Below are positions 23,579 to 36,200 of a stretch of 64,000 nt of DNA, piece after piece. Position 1 is the first letter of the stretch, and every line of letters begins with the position of its first letter. The translations under genes and the position numbers were made by a program. The stretch is from NCBI GenBank assembly GCA_033807695.1, contig CM066303.1, positions 3,410,001 to 3,474,000 of the forward strand, in the 5' to 3' direction. Source of the DNA: Daedaleopsis sinensis (taxonomy: Eukaryota > Basidiomycota > Agaricomycetes > Polyporales > Polyporaceae). A model generated the notes under the pieces. The model searched no databases. It saw only the letters and a program-made list of their open reading frames with translations, and had not been told where the DNA came from.

Positions 23579-24297
23579 TCAAATGACCGTATAACTATCT
23601 CCCTCGCCTCTGTCATATCCTTCAGCCGCACTTGAATCGTCTCGGAGTCTTGTATCAGCTCGTCCACCTCGGAGATGTGCATGGGGATCGGGTGATGCTG
23701 GAGTAACATTAGAACTCCCGGTGCTACGGAGTCGGCTGGAGCTACTCACAACCTCGGCCGTAGGATGGAGCCACCAGTGCGGGCAACGGCCTGTTGCTGG
23801 GCCATTTGGTCCCCACATCCACCAGTGTGGACGACCCCGAGCTGCATCTAAAGCTGCGAAGTCGGCCGTCGGCAGGTCAATGCTTTCGGTGAAAGCATGT
23901 CGATCGAATGTTACAATATCGAAGGTCATTCCGCGCCGGGTGGTCCATTGCGTATGCGACAGAAGCAGAGCTAAAGGCTCGCATCGGCTTCGCGGCTCCA
24001 GGGGATCGTCGACGTAGCGGGAGGCCTCTTGAAGGCCCAGAGCGGATATACCGTACCACTAAATCGCCTGGTTAGTAGATATAAAGCGGGATAGGTGCGA
24101 CTTACTAGCTCCCGAGCGATCCCGTGGTTCCATTGGAGAATGGCCCTCTCACTGGGTAATTCCGGAAAGGCTACGATAGCGCGCATGATCCTCCATGTTG
24201 ACAGAAGGATGTCGAGCTGCGCGGATCGCAAAAGCGTCGGGCCTGCCTGCGGGTGCTCGGAATTGTCTGTCGGCGCTGGGCGGTTGGCGTCGCTCAT
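23579..24297 (-). CDS. Uncharacterised 223-aa KDZ1 cargo protein
   Basis: There are two exons, 24297-24106 and 24058-23579, with a 47-nt intron (GTAAGT...TTTAG). The ATG at 24297 opens MSDANRPAPTDNSEHPQAG. The first 110 residues look globular and helical, with WRIMRAIVAFPELPSERAIL and WYGISALGLQEASRYVDDPL. The C-terminal part contains two HWW motifs (RPHWWMWG, CPHWWLHP) and ends in a charged, low-complexity tail. I do not recognise the family. It lies downstream of the transposase, on the same strand, inside the element boundaries, with 262 bp between them. It could be independent cargo or a readthrough exon set, but the in-frame ATG and stop favour a separate gene. Confidence 0.55.
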
Positions 24298-24559
24298 GAT
24301 GGTCTAGGATAAGGGTGACCCCGGCGCCAGTTGTCGCTCCGGGTCGGACTTGTTGATAGAACGCGGGAAAGGCTCGGGGTTGCCCGGAGACTCCGTATCA
24401 GTCCATGCAGAGCGGTCCATGTGCTGCCGGCCCCGGCTGAGAGTGTTTCCGGGCTGCTGCAAGGTGCTCCGAGATAGTAGTAGTGCAGGATAGTGCGCAA
24501 GAGAGCTTGGGATAGGTTCGGAACATATGGATAGTCCTTATATAGCATTTAAACGCAAT

Positions 24560-27500
24560 CTACCGCGGCTGAAAGCTTTTCCGAACCTGCTCAAAGCAGT
24601 CCGAAGCATGTTGAGCCAACCCCGTCCACATGGCGTCCTGCTTGGCCGCATAGGACGCATGCCCCCGCGATTGCGGCGCACTACGCAACATCCTCCATTT
24701 CTCTGCCCTCCTGCGGAACGTGCGGATGGTGCAATCCATCTCCAAAGGTACAATTTTTAGCTCTTCTTCCCAGCGCTGTTTCCTAGCCCAAGCCCTGAGC
24801 CACAACATCCGCCGAACTTCAAGCAGCCCGGAGATTTTGACAGTTCATCCGTCAGCATTAGAGATGCTTAGCGATGACGGTGAGTGACTCACAGTCCTGC
24901 ATCCACCCTTCTCCTTGGGCTGCTTCGACGTCTTCGATGTGCCAGAACCATGCGGATGCCTTATCCCGCAGCCCCGGAGTGAACGCTTCGAGAACCGTTG
25001 TCTCGACACGCAGGTCCTCCCTCACAATGGGCTGGTATCGTCGCATGAGATCCGTTATTGCAGACGCCTCTGTGGGGTTGTCGGAGTCGTAGAGCCGTTC
25101 GATGGCCTTGCGGGCCTGCACGTAAATGCGGACGTACTTCCGGACACTCTCGTCGGCCACGTGCACCTCGTCGAAGCTCCTCAACTTCACCCGATACGTC
25201 GGGGCCTTGCGGATCTTGGTCCGGTAGAGCAGGGACTTGTAGCCGATGCCTGTGCGTATGCCCTGAAGCGCGTCGTTCAATTGGCCCTCTCGGAGCTGAC
25301 GTTCTTTGACTGCGAGATGCGTCAGATTCTTCGCATGCAGGAGTGCAGGGCCAATCGTCGAGGGAAGAGCAATTGCTTGCAGCTCCGGTGCGAGACTGTC
25401 GGGTTCCGCCAGAGGCACTTCATCGAGATGATCATCCTCACTATCATCGTTGTTGCCGCTCGGAATCTCATCCCAGTCCTCGCCGAGGTCCGTCGAGTTG
25501 GAAGCGGACTGAGCACCATCCACGAGGACGAAATCATGAGTTCCGAGGTGCGTCTTTGCAGCGCTCTGAAATGCGGCGATTGCAGCAGCGAGCTTCTTCC
25601 GCTGCTGAACGAACGAGAGCCGCGCCTTCTCACCAGTGTTCGCATTCAGATGCCGGGATGCGAAGGCCACGGAAATCCTAGCAGGAGAATCGGGGACATT
25701 CAGCGTTCTTGATGCAGCCTGTATGCGATGGGAAATGGAGGCACTTACTTCATCTCATCGATCCGCAGCCCTTCCGACAGCCACTCAGTGACACTGCTGC
25801 TAGTAGCAGCAGCTGGGCCCGTTCCAAGCTCGTTCTCCATTAGCACAGCCTGGACGGCGCGACGTCCGGGAACTTGGGAGTGATGAGCCGAATAGTCTCG
25901 GCGTTCAGACGCAGGGACTTACGGGGCTGTGCATGAACATCGTAGATGTCCATCGCTTCGACGTTGGCATCCCGATCCCTATCCGCCTTTTCGGCGTCCA
26001 GACGCCAGACCGCAACCTGCTCCGGATTTGCAGCGCGAGTCAGATTGTCGTAGGCTTCAACAGCCGGGCCGCTTTCGCGGCAGGCGCGCGTCCATTTGTT
26101 CGATAGAGTATGCCCTGCGGATAAGTCAGTCAGATGATGGAATAACACATCGGACAGGGACGGGAACTCCACTAACCCATACGCGTCAGCTTGCCCCAGT
26201 TTGAGTCGTTCATATGGTCGTCTGTGACTTCTTTCCGATGAGCAGATGACATTCCACGAGTGCTTGTCGCGATATGATTCAACTTCGACCAAAGGGTCTC
26301 CAATATCTCGCCATCTTGAATTCCTGCCCCGCGGATGAAGTTGGGCGAGTACCGGGGAAAGCATCGGGTGAGATGTCCGTGCACATGGAACTGTCCGATG
26401 CCTCGTAGGAACTTGAGGCCGTTCGGTAGGTGGAGATGCGGGCTCCGCGCGAAGCGTACTCGGAGATTCGTGAAGTATTGACACATTACGTCGTAGAGCA
26501 CCAGGATAATCATTAGTCCATTCAGGTAGGCGATAACCCAGTTCAGAACGTAATCCATGTTTCGTTGACTGTTTCCGGAGGTTGTATGTCACCCTGCAGT
26601 CCAATCCCGGACATGACATGTTTCACGCACCCTTCTCCACCTTGAAAGTCGACGCAAGCGTGCGGACAGAAAAAGCCGTGCCGTGAGCAGGCGGCAGCAC
26701 CAATTCCGGTCGCTTCGAGCTTGGAGCGTTCGATCTTGGATGTCATGACGGCCCGGTGGTCATTGCAGGTGTTCTCCTGTTGACGGACATGCATCAGATA
26801 CATGTCATCGGATAGAATAGCAGGAAATGACCTCTTTGAGTTCGGTCGCCGTGCGTAAGTGGGCCTTGTAGGGCGCATCTGTCACCATAAACGCATGTCC
26901 GTCGGCGAATGCGACATCGTCCTCTGGATTCCGCATCCGGCGGTGCTGAGCTGTAAAGTTGCCGTCAAGCACGATAGATCGCATATATTTCCATCTAAAT
27001 AGACGGAGTTAGCTCTCAGTGCGATCTATGTATTGCCAAAGCCGTAGCGTACTCTTCGGGATCATCCCGCCAATTTTCCGGAAGGTTCATGTCGGGGGCG
27101 GGACATGCTGGGCAAGCAACAGCGAGCTCCCCCGGCTTGGCATCCTCATCGCGATGGCCCAGCCCGGACCACTTACGGGTCTTGAGGTTTCTCCACTGGC
27201 GAGACACTCGCAGGAGCTCTTTGTAGCGATCCTTGCAAATGGGGACAAGGAACGGTTAGTCCGTGTCGGCGGTATCGAGCGGGGTGTCAGCAAGGACATA
27301 CCGGAACTGTATGCGGAAAGGCCGCATTTGTCGCCCGCCGCAGCTTGTTGAAATACTGCCGAGGTGTTGTATGGCATGCCTTATTGCTAAGGAGGAAATC
27401 GTCAAGTGTCCGTGCCGTAAATATGGTCCGTGGTCGCAGCTTCGAAGCCGGGTATAACCCGAGCTCGAGAAGCTGAATATCTTCCCGGGAAGCGTTCGGA

Positions 27501-28564
27501 CAGCCACAGAATACGACCGGAATGTCGTGTACACCGTCGATGTCCACGGCAACCATCATCCGACTGCCCCTGGCCAGCTCCGACAGTGTATCCGCGGAAG
27601 GACGTCCCTCGCCAAGGACAGGAAGAGAAGCGATGCTTGGGCCCGGGACCTCGTCAGCTGCATCCGGATCATAGAGCGCAGGGTCCTGGTCCTCGTCTAC
27701 TAGCTCGTTGAGCTCTTCTTCGACGAAAAAGAGTGGCTCCGAGTCGTCTTCTTCGTCCAGGAGCGGAAACTCGCCCCTTGCAGAGGCGTCGGGGGCATGC
27801 GCTTCTGCTAGCTTGGATGACTCTGCTGCAGCGTCGGATCTGCTGCTGCTCTGTATCCGAGCATGTAGTTCATATTTCCGATGAGTACTAGTGATATTCT
27901 GGGGCAATCCAAATGACTCACCTGGTCTTGATTGCCAAAGGTTTTGCGGCTCGGACAAGGACTGCCCCCATGTCCGCAGTGAATCTGCATGCCTACTTGA
28001 CGCAGCCATGCATTCCGGAAGTACTCCCCCGTCCAATGCTGAACCCGGTGGAGGGGCATTCGTGCATGGGAGGAGCGAAGACACGGCGCGCAGTACGTCG
28101 GAGAGCCAAGGCAGGTAACACATCGCCAGCTCGCAGAATGACCACAGATTCCGAGTGCGGGTTCAAGCAGTGCTTCCTGTTCCAGCAATGCATTCAAGTA
28201 CTCCCTTCGGATGTCCAGAAATTCCCGCTGGAAATCGTTCTGAGACTGCAGACTGTCAGCATGATATCGGCAACAGACACACCCCGCTTACTTTGCCCTT
28301 GCGCGCGCGGGGTAGCTGCATCTCGGAAACCTCAAATTCGTTGTACTGGATGTCGGGGAGGGCAGGCGCGAAGATTCCCGGCGCGGCAGCGGCAGCAGAG
28401 GGTGCATCACCGGCTCCTGGTGATGTCTGGCCCCTCTGCACTGTGCGCCGCGCTTTCTCGCGCACCTTTTGCATCACAACAACTTCTCCGCGCCAAGTCC
28501 TCTTGATCTCCGGAGTGAATTCATTGAATCGTCTTCGTACTGCCGGCACTTTTGTTCCGACCAT
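24560..28564 (-). CDS. KDZ-family transposase with CxC2 cysteine cluster
   Basis: Eleven exons (28564-28292, 28245-27922, 27850-27302, 27231-27053, 26994-26832, 26776-26631, 26568-26177, 26114-25923, 25872-25749, 25677-24893, 24816-24560) give 1127 aa with phase kept at all ten junctions. KDZ transposases are DDE/RNase H-fold enzymes with extra zinc-binding motifs. The N-terminus has a CxC2 cluster (CGHSASWRCVTC, YCAPC, about residues 125-150). Family hallmarks follow in order: VDIDGVHDIPVVFCGCP; CPACPAPDMNLPENW; LDGNFTAQH; NTCNDHRAV with ATGIGAAACSRHG and VDFQGGEG; YDVMCQY; and FHVHGH with GAGIQDGEILETLWSKLN and DDHMNDSNW. The C-terminus is a long helical RNA/DNA-binding-like tail (RRMLWLRAWARKQRWEEEL). 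It would cut and integrate KDZ1. It lies 93 bp downstream of the TET/JBP gene on the same strand. The intron with acceptor CCCAAG near 25,873 is the least certain. Confidence 0.92.
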
Positions 28565-28657
28565 CAGTATTGGCTCGACCGGCGTATTCAAAGGTAGAGA
28601 CAGAGGGAGGAAGGGTTTGGGAGGTAGAATATTGGATTGTGATCGAGTCTATCTAGC

Positions 28658-29982
28658 TCAAGGTACTATCCGGTCCGCCAGCCTTGACCACCCGGGGGAC
28701 GGAACCTCGAAGTACTCCAACACCGCATCGCGCATCAGCCACGCATAACAGATCCGATCCGGTGGGGCAGCTCCGACGCCATGTACGATAATCCGGGAGC
28801 AGATCATCACAACGGATCCCGTGTCGTACGGCGTGCAAACCCCAAGCGTACGCATGGAAAACACCACTGTCTCGCCGTAATCACCAACACTGAGGAGGAG
28901 GTCGTACCAAGGGGGCAGCGCGTTCAGGTCCAGGTGAAACAGGGTCTCCCGGTTGACTATCACCTGGACCGCATGATAGACCGACGGCCACAAATCTGCC
29001 ATCTCCCGGTGGTGTGCATCCCTCGCGTATAGGCTCCCCATGACCTGTCTTCCGGCCTCATACATTTCTGGATGCGTGACGGCGAGGATGCCGTCGAGCA
29101 GGCACCCAGCATCGTGCATCTCCCCCATCCAGGTGCGTGCATCCTGAGTCTGGGTCGGAGCCAGCGAGATTGGGGCATATTTAGGGGGCTATAGGAGCAT
29201 TCCACGCGGCAGTCAACATCGGGCGAATCGAGACTGAACGTCAAACATACCAGGCGGCCAGGCGCATACCACGCTGGTCCAAGAAATACCTGGCCAGACG
29301 CAATCTTCTCCCCGTCAGTGTACAGCCTATCCGCCGTCCGCCATTTGGTCTGCAGAGGCTTGTCGTCATCAATGTGATCGGTGTGGAACTGGGGCTGCAG
29401 CAAGGCAGCGGAGTTGAGAAGCGATAGCTGCAAAGAAAGCTCCATCAGCATGGAGGAGAACATGTGTTCGCGGTGGTCGTACCTGGATCCGCATCGGTAG
29501 TATGTCGGGCAGAGACCAGGCGAGAATGCGCCCTTTAACGTCTGTAAAGACGGCCGGTCCCTCCACCAGAGGCAAAGGAGAGGTCCGACCAATGACGTCG
29601 GATGCCGGTATTAATGGCGGGAACTGCTCAATGAGGGAGTCTTCATGGTGTTCGGCGCGCATGGTGGAGTGCTTGACAGCTGCGGACATGAGTTCCGCGT
29701 CCCATTTGACTGCATCTGGGAGTCGTTAGCGTGAGTAGAACAGCACATAATCAAATACATACATTCATGTTTCACTGCACTAGCCAAAACGTGGGCTACG
29801 TCCAGACACTCCTTCGCTAGAGTCTGGCTGATATCGATCGGCGCAGGCGGGAGCTCCATTTGGGGCTTGTCTTCGCTCCCGTTTTGCACGATGGATTTAA
29901 ACAGTCCAACTAGATACATGGCAGTAGTGTGGCGAGATTTGGCACGAGCAGACTGTAAGCACGGCATGAGTGGGGGCGACAT
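28658..29982 (-). CDS. TET/JBP-type 2-oxoglutarate/Fe(II) dioxygenase
   Basis: Exons 29982-29763, 29715-29483, 29427-29251 and 29188-28658 give 386 aa. TET/JBP enzymes oxidise 5-methylpyrimidines in DNA, which can lead to demethylation; they act in the nucleus. The C-terminal double-stranded beta-helix shows the expected residues: the HxD iron pair in FHLDLNALPPWYDLLLS (H295, D297), the distal histidine in SRIIVHGVGA (H346), and an arginine suited to 2-oxoglutarate binding in RICYAWLMRD (R363). The N-terminal half (KWDAELMSAAVK, LPLVEGPAVFTDVKGRILAW) matches the fungal family's preceding region. The gene is transcribed away from the HMG gene (164-209 bp apart) and in tandem with the transposase. 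In basidiomycetes these genes are known to travel with KDZ transposons. The open frame and complete motif set suggest an active enzyme; the substrate is inferred. Confidence 0.85.
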
Positions 29983-30191
29983 TCTGGTATGAGCAAAAAT
30001 GCAGAGAGAGATCGCACAAAGATAGAGATGCCACGAGGCTCGCACTCATGGCTGGTGATCGACATCTCGGACTTTGCCGCAGCACTCAAGTTCACGCTGC
30101 TCCGGTCGGTGCCCACTATTCCAAGTCGGCATTATAAGCATCCACCATGCAGGATCACTGGGGTGCGTACTCTCTCTGTCTCATTCTCGCC
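29983..30191. promoter_or_regulatory. Divergent promoter between TET/JBP and HMG genes
   Basis: The two head-to-head genes share this short interval. TATAAG at 30,133-30,138 lies 54 bp before the ATG at 30192 but only 9 bp before the ATG at 30147, which argues that 30192 may be the true HMG-gene start. No operator could be identified. Confidence 0.4.
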
Positions 30192-33100
30192 ATGGCTTTC
30201 ACTGATCCTGCTGATCTCACCAAAGCTGAGAGTGACGAACTCCGCACCCACTTTGCTGCCTATGGACAGACGCCCAACTCTGACAAGGAGAACTTTCGCC
30301 TCGACCGCACACGGCACATCCTCACCGCACGCAACCTGTCTGAAGAGAACTCCTACGCATTTGCAGCAATATACAAGGTATGTTCATAGCTTGCTAGTTG
30401 TGCGTATCATCTCATCTTTATTGGCGCAGAAAGTGACCTATATCTTTCATAACCGTGGTCAGGACAGTGAGAAGGCGCCTCGACTGCCATACAAGATAGC
30501 AAGGGCATACACTCCGCTGCGCGTCTTTGGATACACCAGACGTGACGACATTCGCGCTGCGGTTGCGGAGACGTACGGTCATCAAGATGAGGAGTCTGAC
30601 TGGTATATCCGTGTAAGTATGTTCGATTCTTACTGCGATGTAAGTACTCACATCTGCACCGTGTACGTCCAGCAATGGAACAGCGTGCAGAAGAAGCTGT
30701 ATGAAGAGCTGAGCCCGGAGGATAAGCTGGAGATGGAGTCTAAGTGTGCGGAGTGGAATACGAAGGGACCTGAGGATCACTTTAAACCTCTGTACGTGTC
30801 TATCAAGTATGAAATTTCCTAGCGGCCCCGCTGATGAGACCCTGACCAGCATTGCCAACAAGCGAGCCGGAGAGTGGATGCGCGCGGTCTGCGCAATGTT
30901 TTGGGAGCAGTGCGGAATGTACGTGTTCATGTATGGCATGTATGAATCCCCGGACGGCGACGTCCGCGCTATCCCGTGCGTTTCTCTCCTCTTTTCGAAT
31001 CCACATAGTGTCTGACCTTCAAATTGCTAGGTATGACACTACGGATATGCTTCACAGCCGCGATCCCAAGGTTCCACGATTCCGTGATGTCCCGCACTGG
31101 GACCACGACTTCCGCGATACTCTATGGGACTTCTTTCCAGCCCTCATCAACCCGGAGACTGCAAAACCGGAGGCGCGTCAACTCGTCGAGAAGGTCAAGG
31201 AGAGAAATACGCGACCTTCAATTACCTTCGAGCGGTACGAAGACGGCACACCCGTGCTGTTCAACCGCGACGAGGAAGGCGGCGATCTCAAGCCGCAAAT
31301 GCGAAGATGGGTGATGAAGGAGTACCTGTCCATACATCATCGTACGTACGACGCAGTCCTTCGCGCACCAGAGGCTGACAATTCATGCAGAATGGGCAGC
31401 CGGATCTGAGTCGTTCAAGGCGCCGCCGTGGGATGCTTTCCACGACCACCCTGCGCAGTTCTTTGCCCCCGGGATGCTGCCAGAAGGAGTACTTCTCGGG
31501 GATCTCGAGCACATGCACAACGACGCTCTCAAGAACGTTTTCGACCATATCGTGCGCATGGAGCGCCCCGAAGACGACACCCCTCCACGCCGCTTCCGCC
31601 TCAGTTCATACCGGAGTGGGCGGGGGAAGAACGCGACATATCTTCCGGCCAAGTACACACCACCGACTCCTCCAGTCGCCAAGAAGGCCCGGTCCATACC
31701 TCCACCTCCGATAATCTACGGACCGCGCGATGAGGATGAGCGTCCAGCTCCAGTACCCACGAGGAAGGGCAGGTCGGCCAAACAGAACACGCAGCTGCCT
31801 GTCGCGAGTGCATCCCCAGGCCCCTCGGACACCGGCGACTCAGGCACCAGACGGGACAAGGGAAAGGGAGTGGATCGCGGAACACAGTTACCGCAGACAT
31901 CCAGTGCAGGAGAGCCTATCCGAGGACAGCCCCCAAGTCCGGGAAACAACGCACGGTGGGAAGCCCTCGAGAGGTCGGCGCACGAGATCGACAGCGACGA
32001 TGACGGCTCGGACTCCTCACTGACGGAGCTGGACAACACCAGGCCTGCGGATGACAATGACGCTGCCATTTCCGTCGAGATGGAATACGCCCCTCCCTCT
32101 CAAGGTTGCAGCGGCGACACCGATGTCGGCGTGTTGTACCTCGCCCCGAGATCTGTCGGAACTGATGGGAAGAAGCGGTACGAGTTCCTCTGCGAGCTTT
32201 CTGCACACAAAGACTATACCGACATGTTGCTGCGAGTGCGATCTTTGGTATGTGCTCGGCCCCACCTTCAAGTTGCCTTTGACAGCTGACCACAGCCGCA
32301 GCTGGAAGAACGCTCGCGCCTCACAGGCCGTGCACCAGTGAAGTGGGCGACGTGGTCTCGGGATTCGGCACATCTTCCTAGCAGCATCCACACCGACCCT
32401 CGCAGCCTTCCGGAGGTTATGACTTGGCTCCGAAGCGGCGTAAATCGCGGCGAGGGCTCTGCGGCGATACAGAGATACTGTCTCGTCGTCGGTATGGTCA
32501 TCCGCGATGTCACGGAGGTCCAGATGTTGGAGCCCGGTGCCCCTTTGCCCTCACACCTGCCCGGATACTTTGCAGACTCCACGCTACCCTTCGATGCTCT
32601 CAAGGAGTTGCTTAACTATTGTTCGAATGCGTTTCCGCCCCCACCCGGCCCTCGTGCGATCGCTCGCAGCAGCAAACGGTCCTCCCTTGTGCAAGACCCG
32701 GGAACGAAAGCGAACGACACCCAGCAATCGGCGGATATCTCCGGAGCTCTGCAGCCACGTTCCGGACATTCGACCGCGGCGGTCCAGGTGGCAGCAAAAG
32801 GCAGCGCAGCCTCTGCTGTTGCTACTGACCTCGCACATCGGAATGGCCTTGCTCCGACACAGGCTATGCTAGGAGCATCGGAGATAGCGAGCGACGACGA
32901 GGATGACTGCGATGCGGTGGGCACGCTGCTTGGCTTGCAGTCCGAGGCGGTTTCAGCGGGTTCCGGGCGTAAGCGTGCTCGAAGCGATGTGCACGCGGCC
33001 GGAGTGGATTCCGCTACTCCCGGGGGCACTCGCCTGGCCGGAGCGGACGCCGCTGCTCCCGGAGCCACTCGAGCGACTCGGAGCCGCACGAAGGCTGCGA

Positions 33101-33204
33101 AAGCAGGTCCGCACACCGTTCCCGAAGCTCCAAAGTCTCCAACGGCTGTCCGGGCGGATGCATCGCAGCCTGTGAAACGCGGGCGCCGCGGCAGACATCG
33201 GTAA
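30147..33204 (+). CDS. KDZ1 cargo protein with divergent HMG-like segment
   Basis: Exons 30147-30377, 30430-30612, 30673-30791, 30823-30975, 31031-31341, 31391-32247 and 32296-33204 give 920 aa (905 if it starts at ATG 30192). Residues about 139-178, WNSVQKKLYEELSPEDKLEM followed by KCAEWNTKGP, match the divergent HMG-box-like helices described in proteins encoded by KDZ elements; these should bind DNA. An upstream helical region holds YIFHNRG and RVFGYTRRDDIRAAV, related to other transposon-linked agaricomycete proteins. The middle and C-terminal parts are acidic and Pro/Ser-rich with nuclear-type basic patches (KRARSDVHAAG, PVKRGRRGRHR at the end). The fourth exon is flanked by a 31-nt intron, unusually short and uncertain. 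The gene converges on the Zn2Cys6 gene, 93 bp away. It is probably a chromatin or target-site factor; this is inference. Confidence 0.75.
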
Positions 33205-33297
33205 AGCTAGGAAGGGACACAAGACGGCTCAGAATAGCAGGAGGCGTAGCATAGATTGATTCCGCAGGCATACACGATTGTAAAGCGTACATTGGAA

Positions 33298-36200
33298 TTA
33301 AATTGACTGACCCCATCCGATCCCCGGAAAACCGAATGTTACCCCCGAACCCCTCGCACTTTCAGAGTGTCCGAGACGTACCAGCCGCTCCTGAGTGAGC
33401 CCGAGGCTGTCGAGGTATTCTTGAATATCCTCCTTGGCGACCGTCCGGACTTCGGGTGTTGGCGGACGCGCTGCGTTCGCATCCTCCACGGCCTTGACAC
33501 GAGCCTCCAAGGCAGCTATACGGCCGCAGACATTGCCATCTGGCGTTTCCTGCGGCGCGAGAGCGGTATCCGAGGGATTTCCGATGGACTGTTCAATGGC
33601 GGAGATGCGCACCGACAGTGCGGTGAGATCACTCAAGCCCGGCCTTGAAGGACCCTCATGGTCTTCGGGAATGGGGAATACGCCTTGAATCTCGTCCCGA
33701 ACGACATCTCCGAGAGGCGCACTGAGGACATCGACCAGCCTTCGACGATCTTCGTCCGACATGTTGGAAGAAGCGATGGCCAGCGCAATCGCACGGAGCG
33801 AGTCGTTCAGTCCGTCGGACATACGCAGCGTGGCCTTGGAGACGCCGCGACTCAGGTTCTCGAGCATGGGGAGCACCCCCATCGTCACCGAGTTCGGAAC
33901 CTCCTCGAAGAATTCGATGAGAGCATCCTGTGCACCGCGAACGGCGGCGAGCTCCTCGCGGACGGGACGGATGTCCTCTTGAAGGGCATCAACACGATCC
34001 CACGTGTCTCCATAGAGCGCTCGAAGCTTCGGGAGATGATCCAGTATCTCTGTCAGGGCTGACGGGGTCATGGGAACGGGCGGGAGGTGGTGGAACGCAG
34101 CCGCAACTTGTTGCAGGGAGCTGGCGACGTTTACAACGAGAGACGTGCACTTGCTGATATCTGCGGCGTGCTGATCATGCTGTGCGAGGATGCTGGAGAG
34201 GTACTCGTTGTTGTTGATGGGCCCCGAGACCTCGGTGCGCATTGCGTCCGCTCGGTGATTGACATCGCGAGCCAAGGCTTGGGCCTCTTTAATCGTACGT
34301 TGGAGCATCGGACGGAGATCCTGGACGGCAGTGAAGCTGTCCTGTGACTTCCGAAGCAGTTTGGCAGTTTCCGGCCCAGCTTGGAACAGGGCGGCTGCCG
34401 GAGGGGGTGGGCGGAGGTCTCGGTACGCGGGAATGTTGCTCGTCGACGGAATTCCCTCCTGATCCCGGAGGGAAAATGAAGACCCCTGCTGAGCCCTGCG
34501 GACGAGCTCCTTGTAGTTATCCGGCACTAGCGAAGCAATCCCCGGGGCTACTGAGGTTGCTGGTGCGTCTTGCACCTCCTCCGACGGCGGGATGTTGCGC
34601 GGAAGCTGCGGAAGATCAAACCACGGGCCTAGAGATCACATTAAGATCTGGTAATGCCTCTGCATCGCGCGAATACGTACCTGACAGTGTTGGTGCGCGA
34701 ATTGCGACGCTTGGGGCGGAACCGCTCGGGGACTTGCGCTCCGCTCGGCTTCCGGCGCCCTTCTTGCTCTCCATCGCCGCTGCGTTCGACAGTGTATTCG
34801 ATGTACTGACCCGAAGCTTTCTCTTGTAGCCCGAGCCCTCTATCACCTTTCCAGCGGGCAGCCGAGATAGCGCGGACTGGGCCGGTGAGGGCGGAGCGGA
34901 AAGTCCACGCATGGACACAGAGAAAGTCGACACTGCAGAAGGAGAAGGAGGAGGTGCTTCCGTTGAGGGAGACCGTAGATGCACAGCGGGAGTGGGATTG
35001 CCGCCGTCGGATTCCATCGGTGAGCCTGGAGCGGACCCCTGATCCAAAGTTGGCGAGCGAGAACGAGTCCGGACTGGCTCGGATATATCCCGGGACTGTT
35101 GCCTGCCCCGCGAATGTGACCGAGCCCGACGCTGCGGTGTTACCGCCGCGGATCCCCTCCTCGGACGCTGGTCTTCTATGATCTGCAGCCACCACCCGGG
35201 GATTGTGACGTCTTCAGGGTTCAATGGAGCAGGCGGATCGTTTGACAGCGAGGACGTCCAGCGTAACCACAGCTGGTATGCTCGCGAGTTCCTGTCGCTC
35301 ACCGTGCCGAAGCTGCAGGAAACATGGTCTGCCTCGCAGGCGAGACAGGCCTTCCGGAGCGAGAATGTGTCGACGGCACACCGCTTCTTCTTGCTCGTGC
35401 ACCGGTCACAACCGTACGGCTCGAGCTGACAATTTATTAGATCGGGGCGCAAAACATGTGCGGATCGCACTCACCAGGATGAGTTGGTCCGGAACCCGAG
35501 AGGCCGGCCGGGGCTTCTGCACTACCGGAGCGTGCTCGGGGCGCAGAGTGCTGCCGGCTTTCTCTCCATCGTCGGATGCAACATCGGTGGCTTTGCGCTT
35601 CCCTTTGGCCTTAGCAGACGGCTCGGGAGCACTCTTAGAAGCAGCCTGCGCTTGCACTGCAGCATTCCGAGATTTGGAACGTGTTGAGCTCCTCGTGGGC
35701 GGCCTCGATGCCGAAGTCCGGGCTCGTTTGCGTGGCGGCGGCTTGGCCTCTGGAGACTCCGGGTCGATCTCGTCTTCGCCATCGTCGTCCACTCCCGGGG
35801 TGGCAGGTCGCACCGTAGACAGGGCATCGACAGACGCGGGCAGCAGTCTGGGAGGGGGTAGGTTGTGGACAGCAGCAGCAGTCGCGTGCTTGGGCGGAGG
35901 GGCTTCACTAGCTACTACTAGAGTATGAAATGTCGGCATGTAGAAGTACTGCAACAGCTGCATACCTTTCGGAATCCACCAAACGTTCTTAACATCATTG
36001 CGTCCGAGAATCCTGACTGGGCCATCTTCACTCGGCTGATAATACATCCGGCCGCTCTCCAACGCAGGATTTAAAGCCGGATGGTCGGTGTTATAGGCGG
36101 GAGAGATCCTTTCGGCTTCTACTATGGGGAGGTTGTTGTAGAACTTGCGGTTGTGTTCGTACATGCAGCCAATCGTGAACGGGGGGAGCTGTGCAAAGTC

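Noticed and set aside
23971..24297. 223-aa gene as the last exons of the KDZ1 transposase
   Set aside because: The transposase already reaches its family-typical helical tail and a stop at 24,560, and this gene has its own ATG.
25850..25925. Possible frameshift in the KDZ1 transposase
   Set aside because: The first acceptor tried gave a stop, but the acceptor CCCAAG at 25,873 restores the frame and continues into the next conserved segment.
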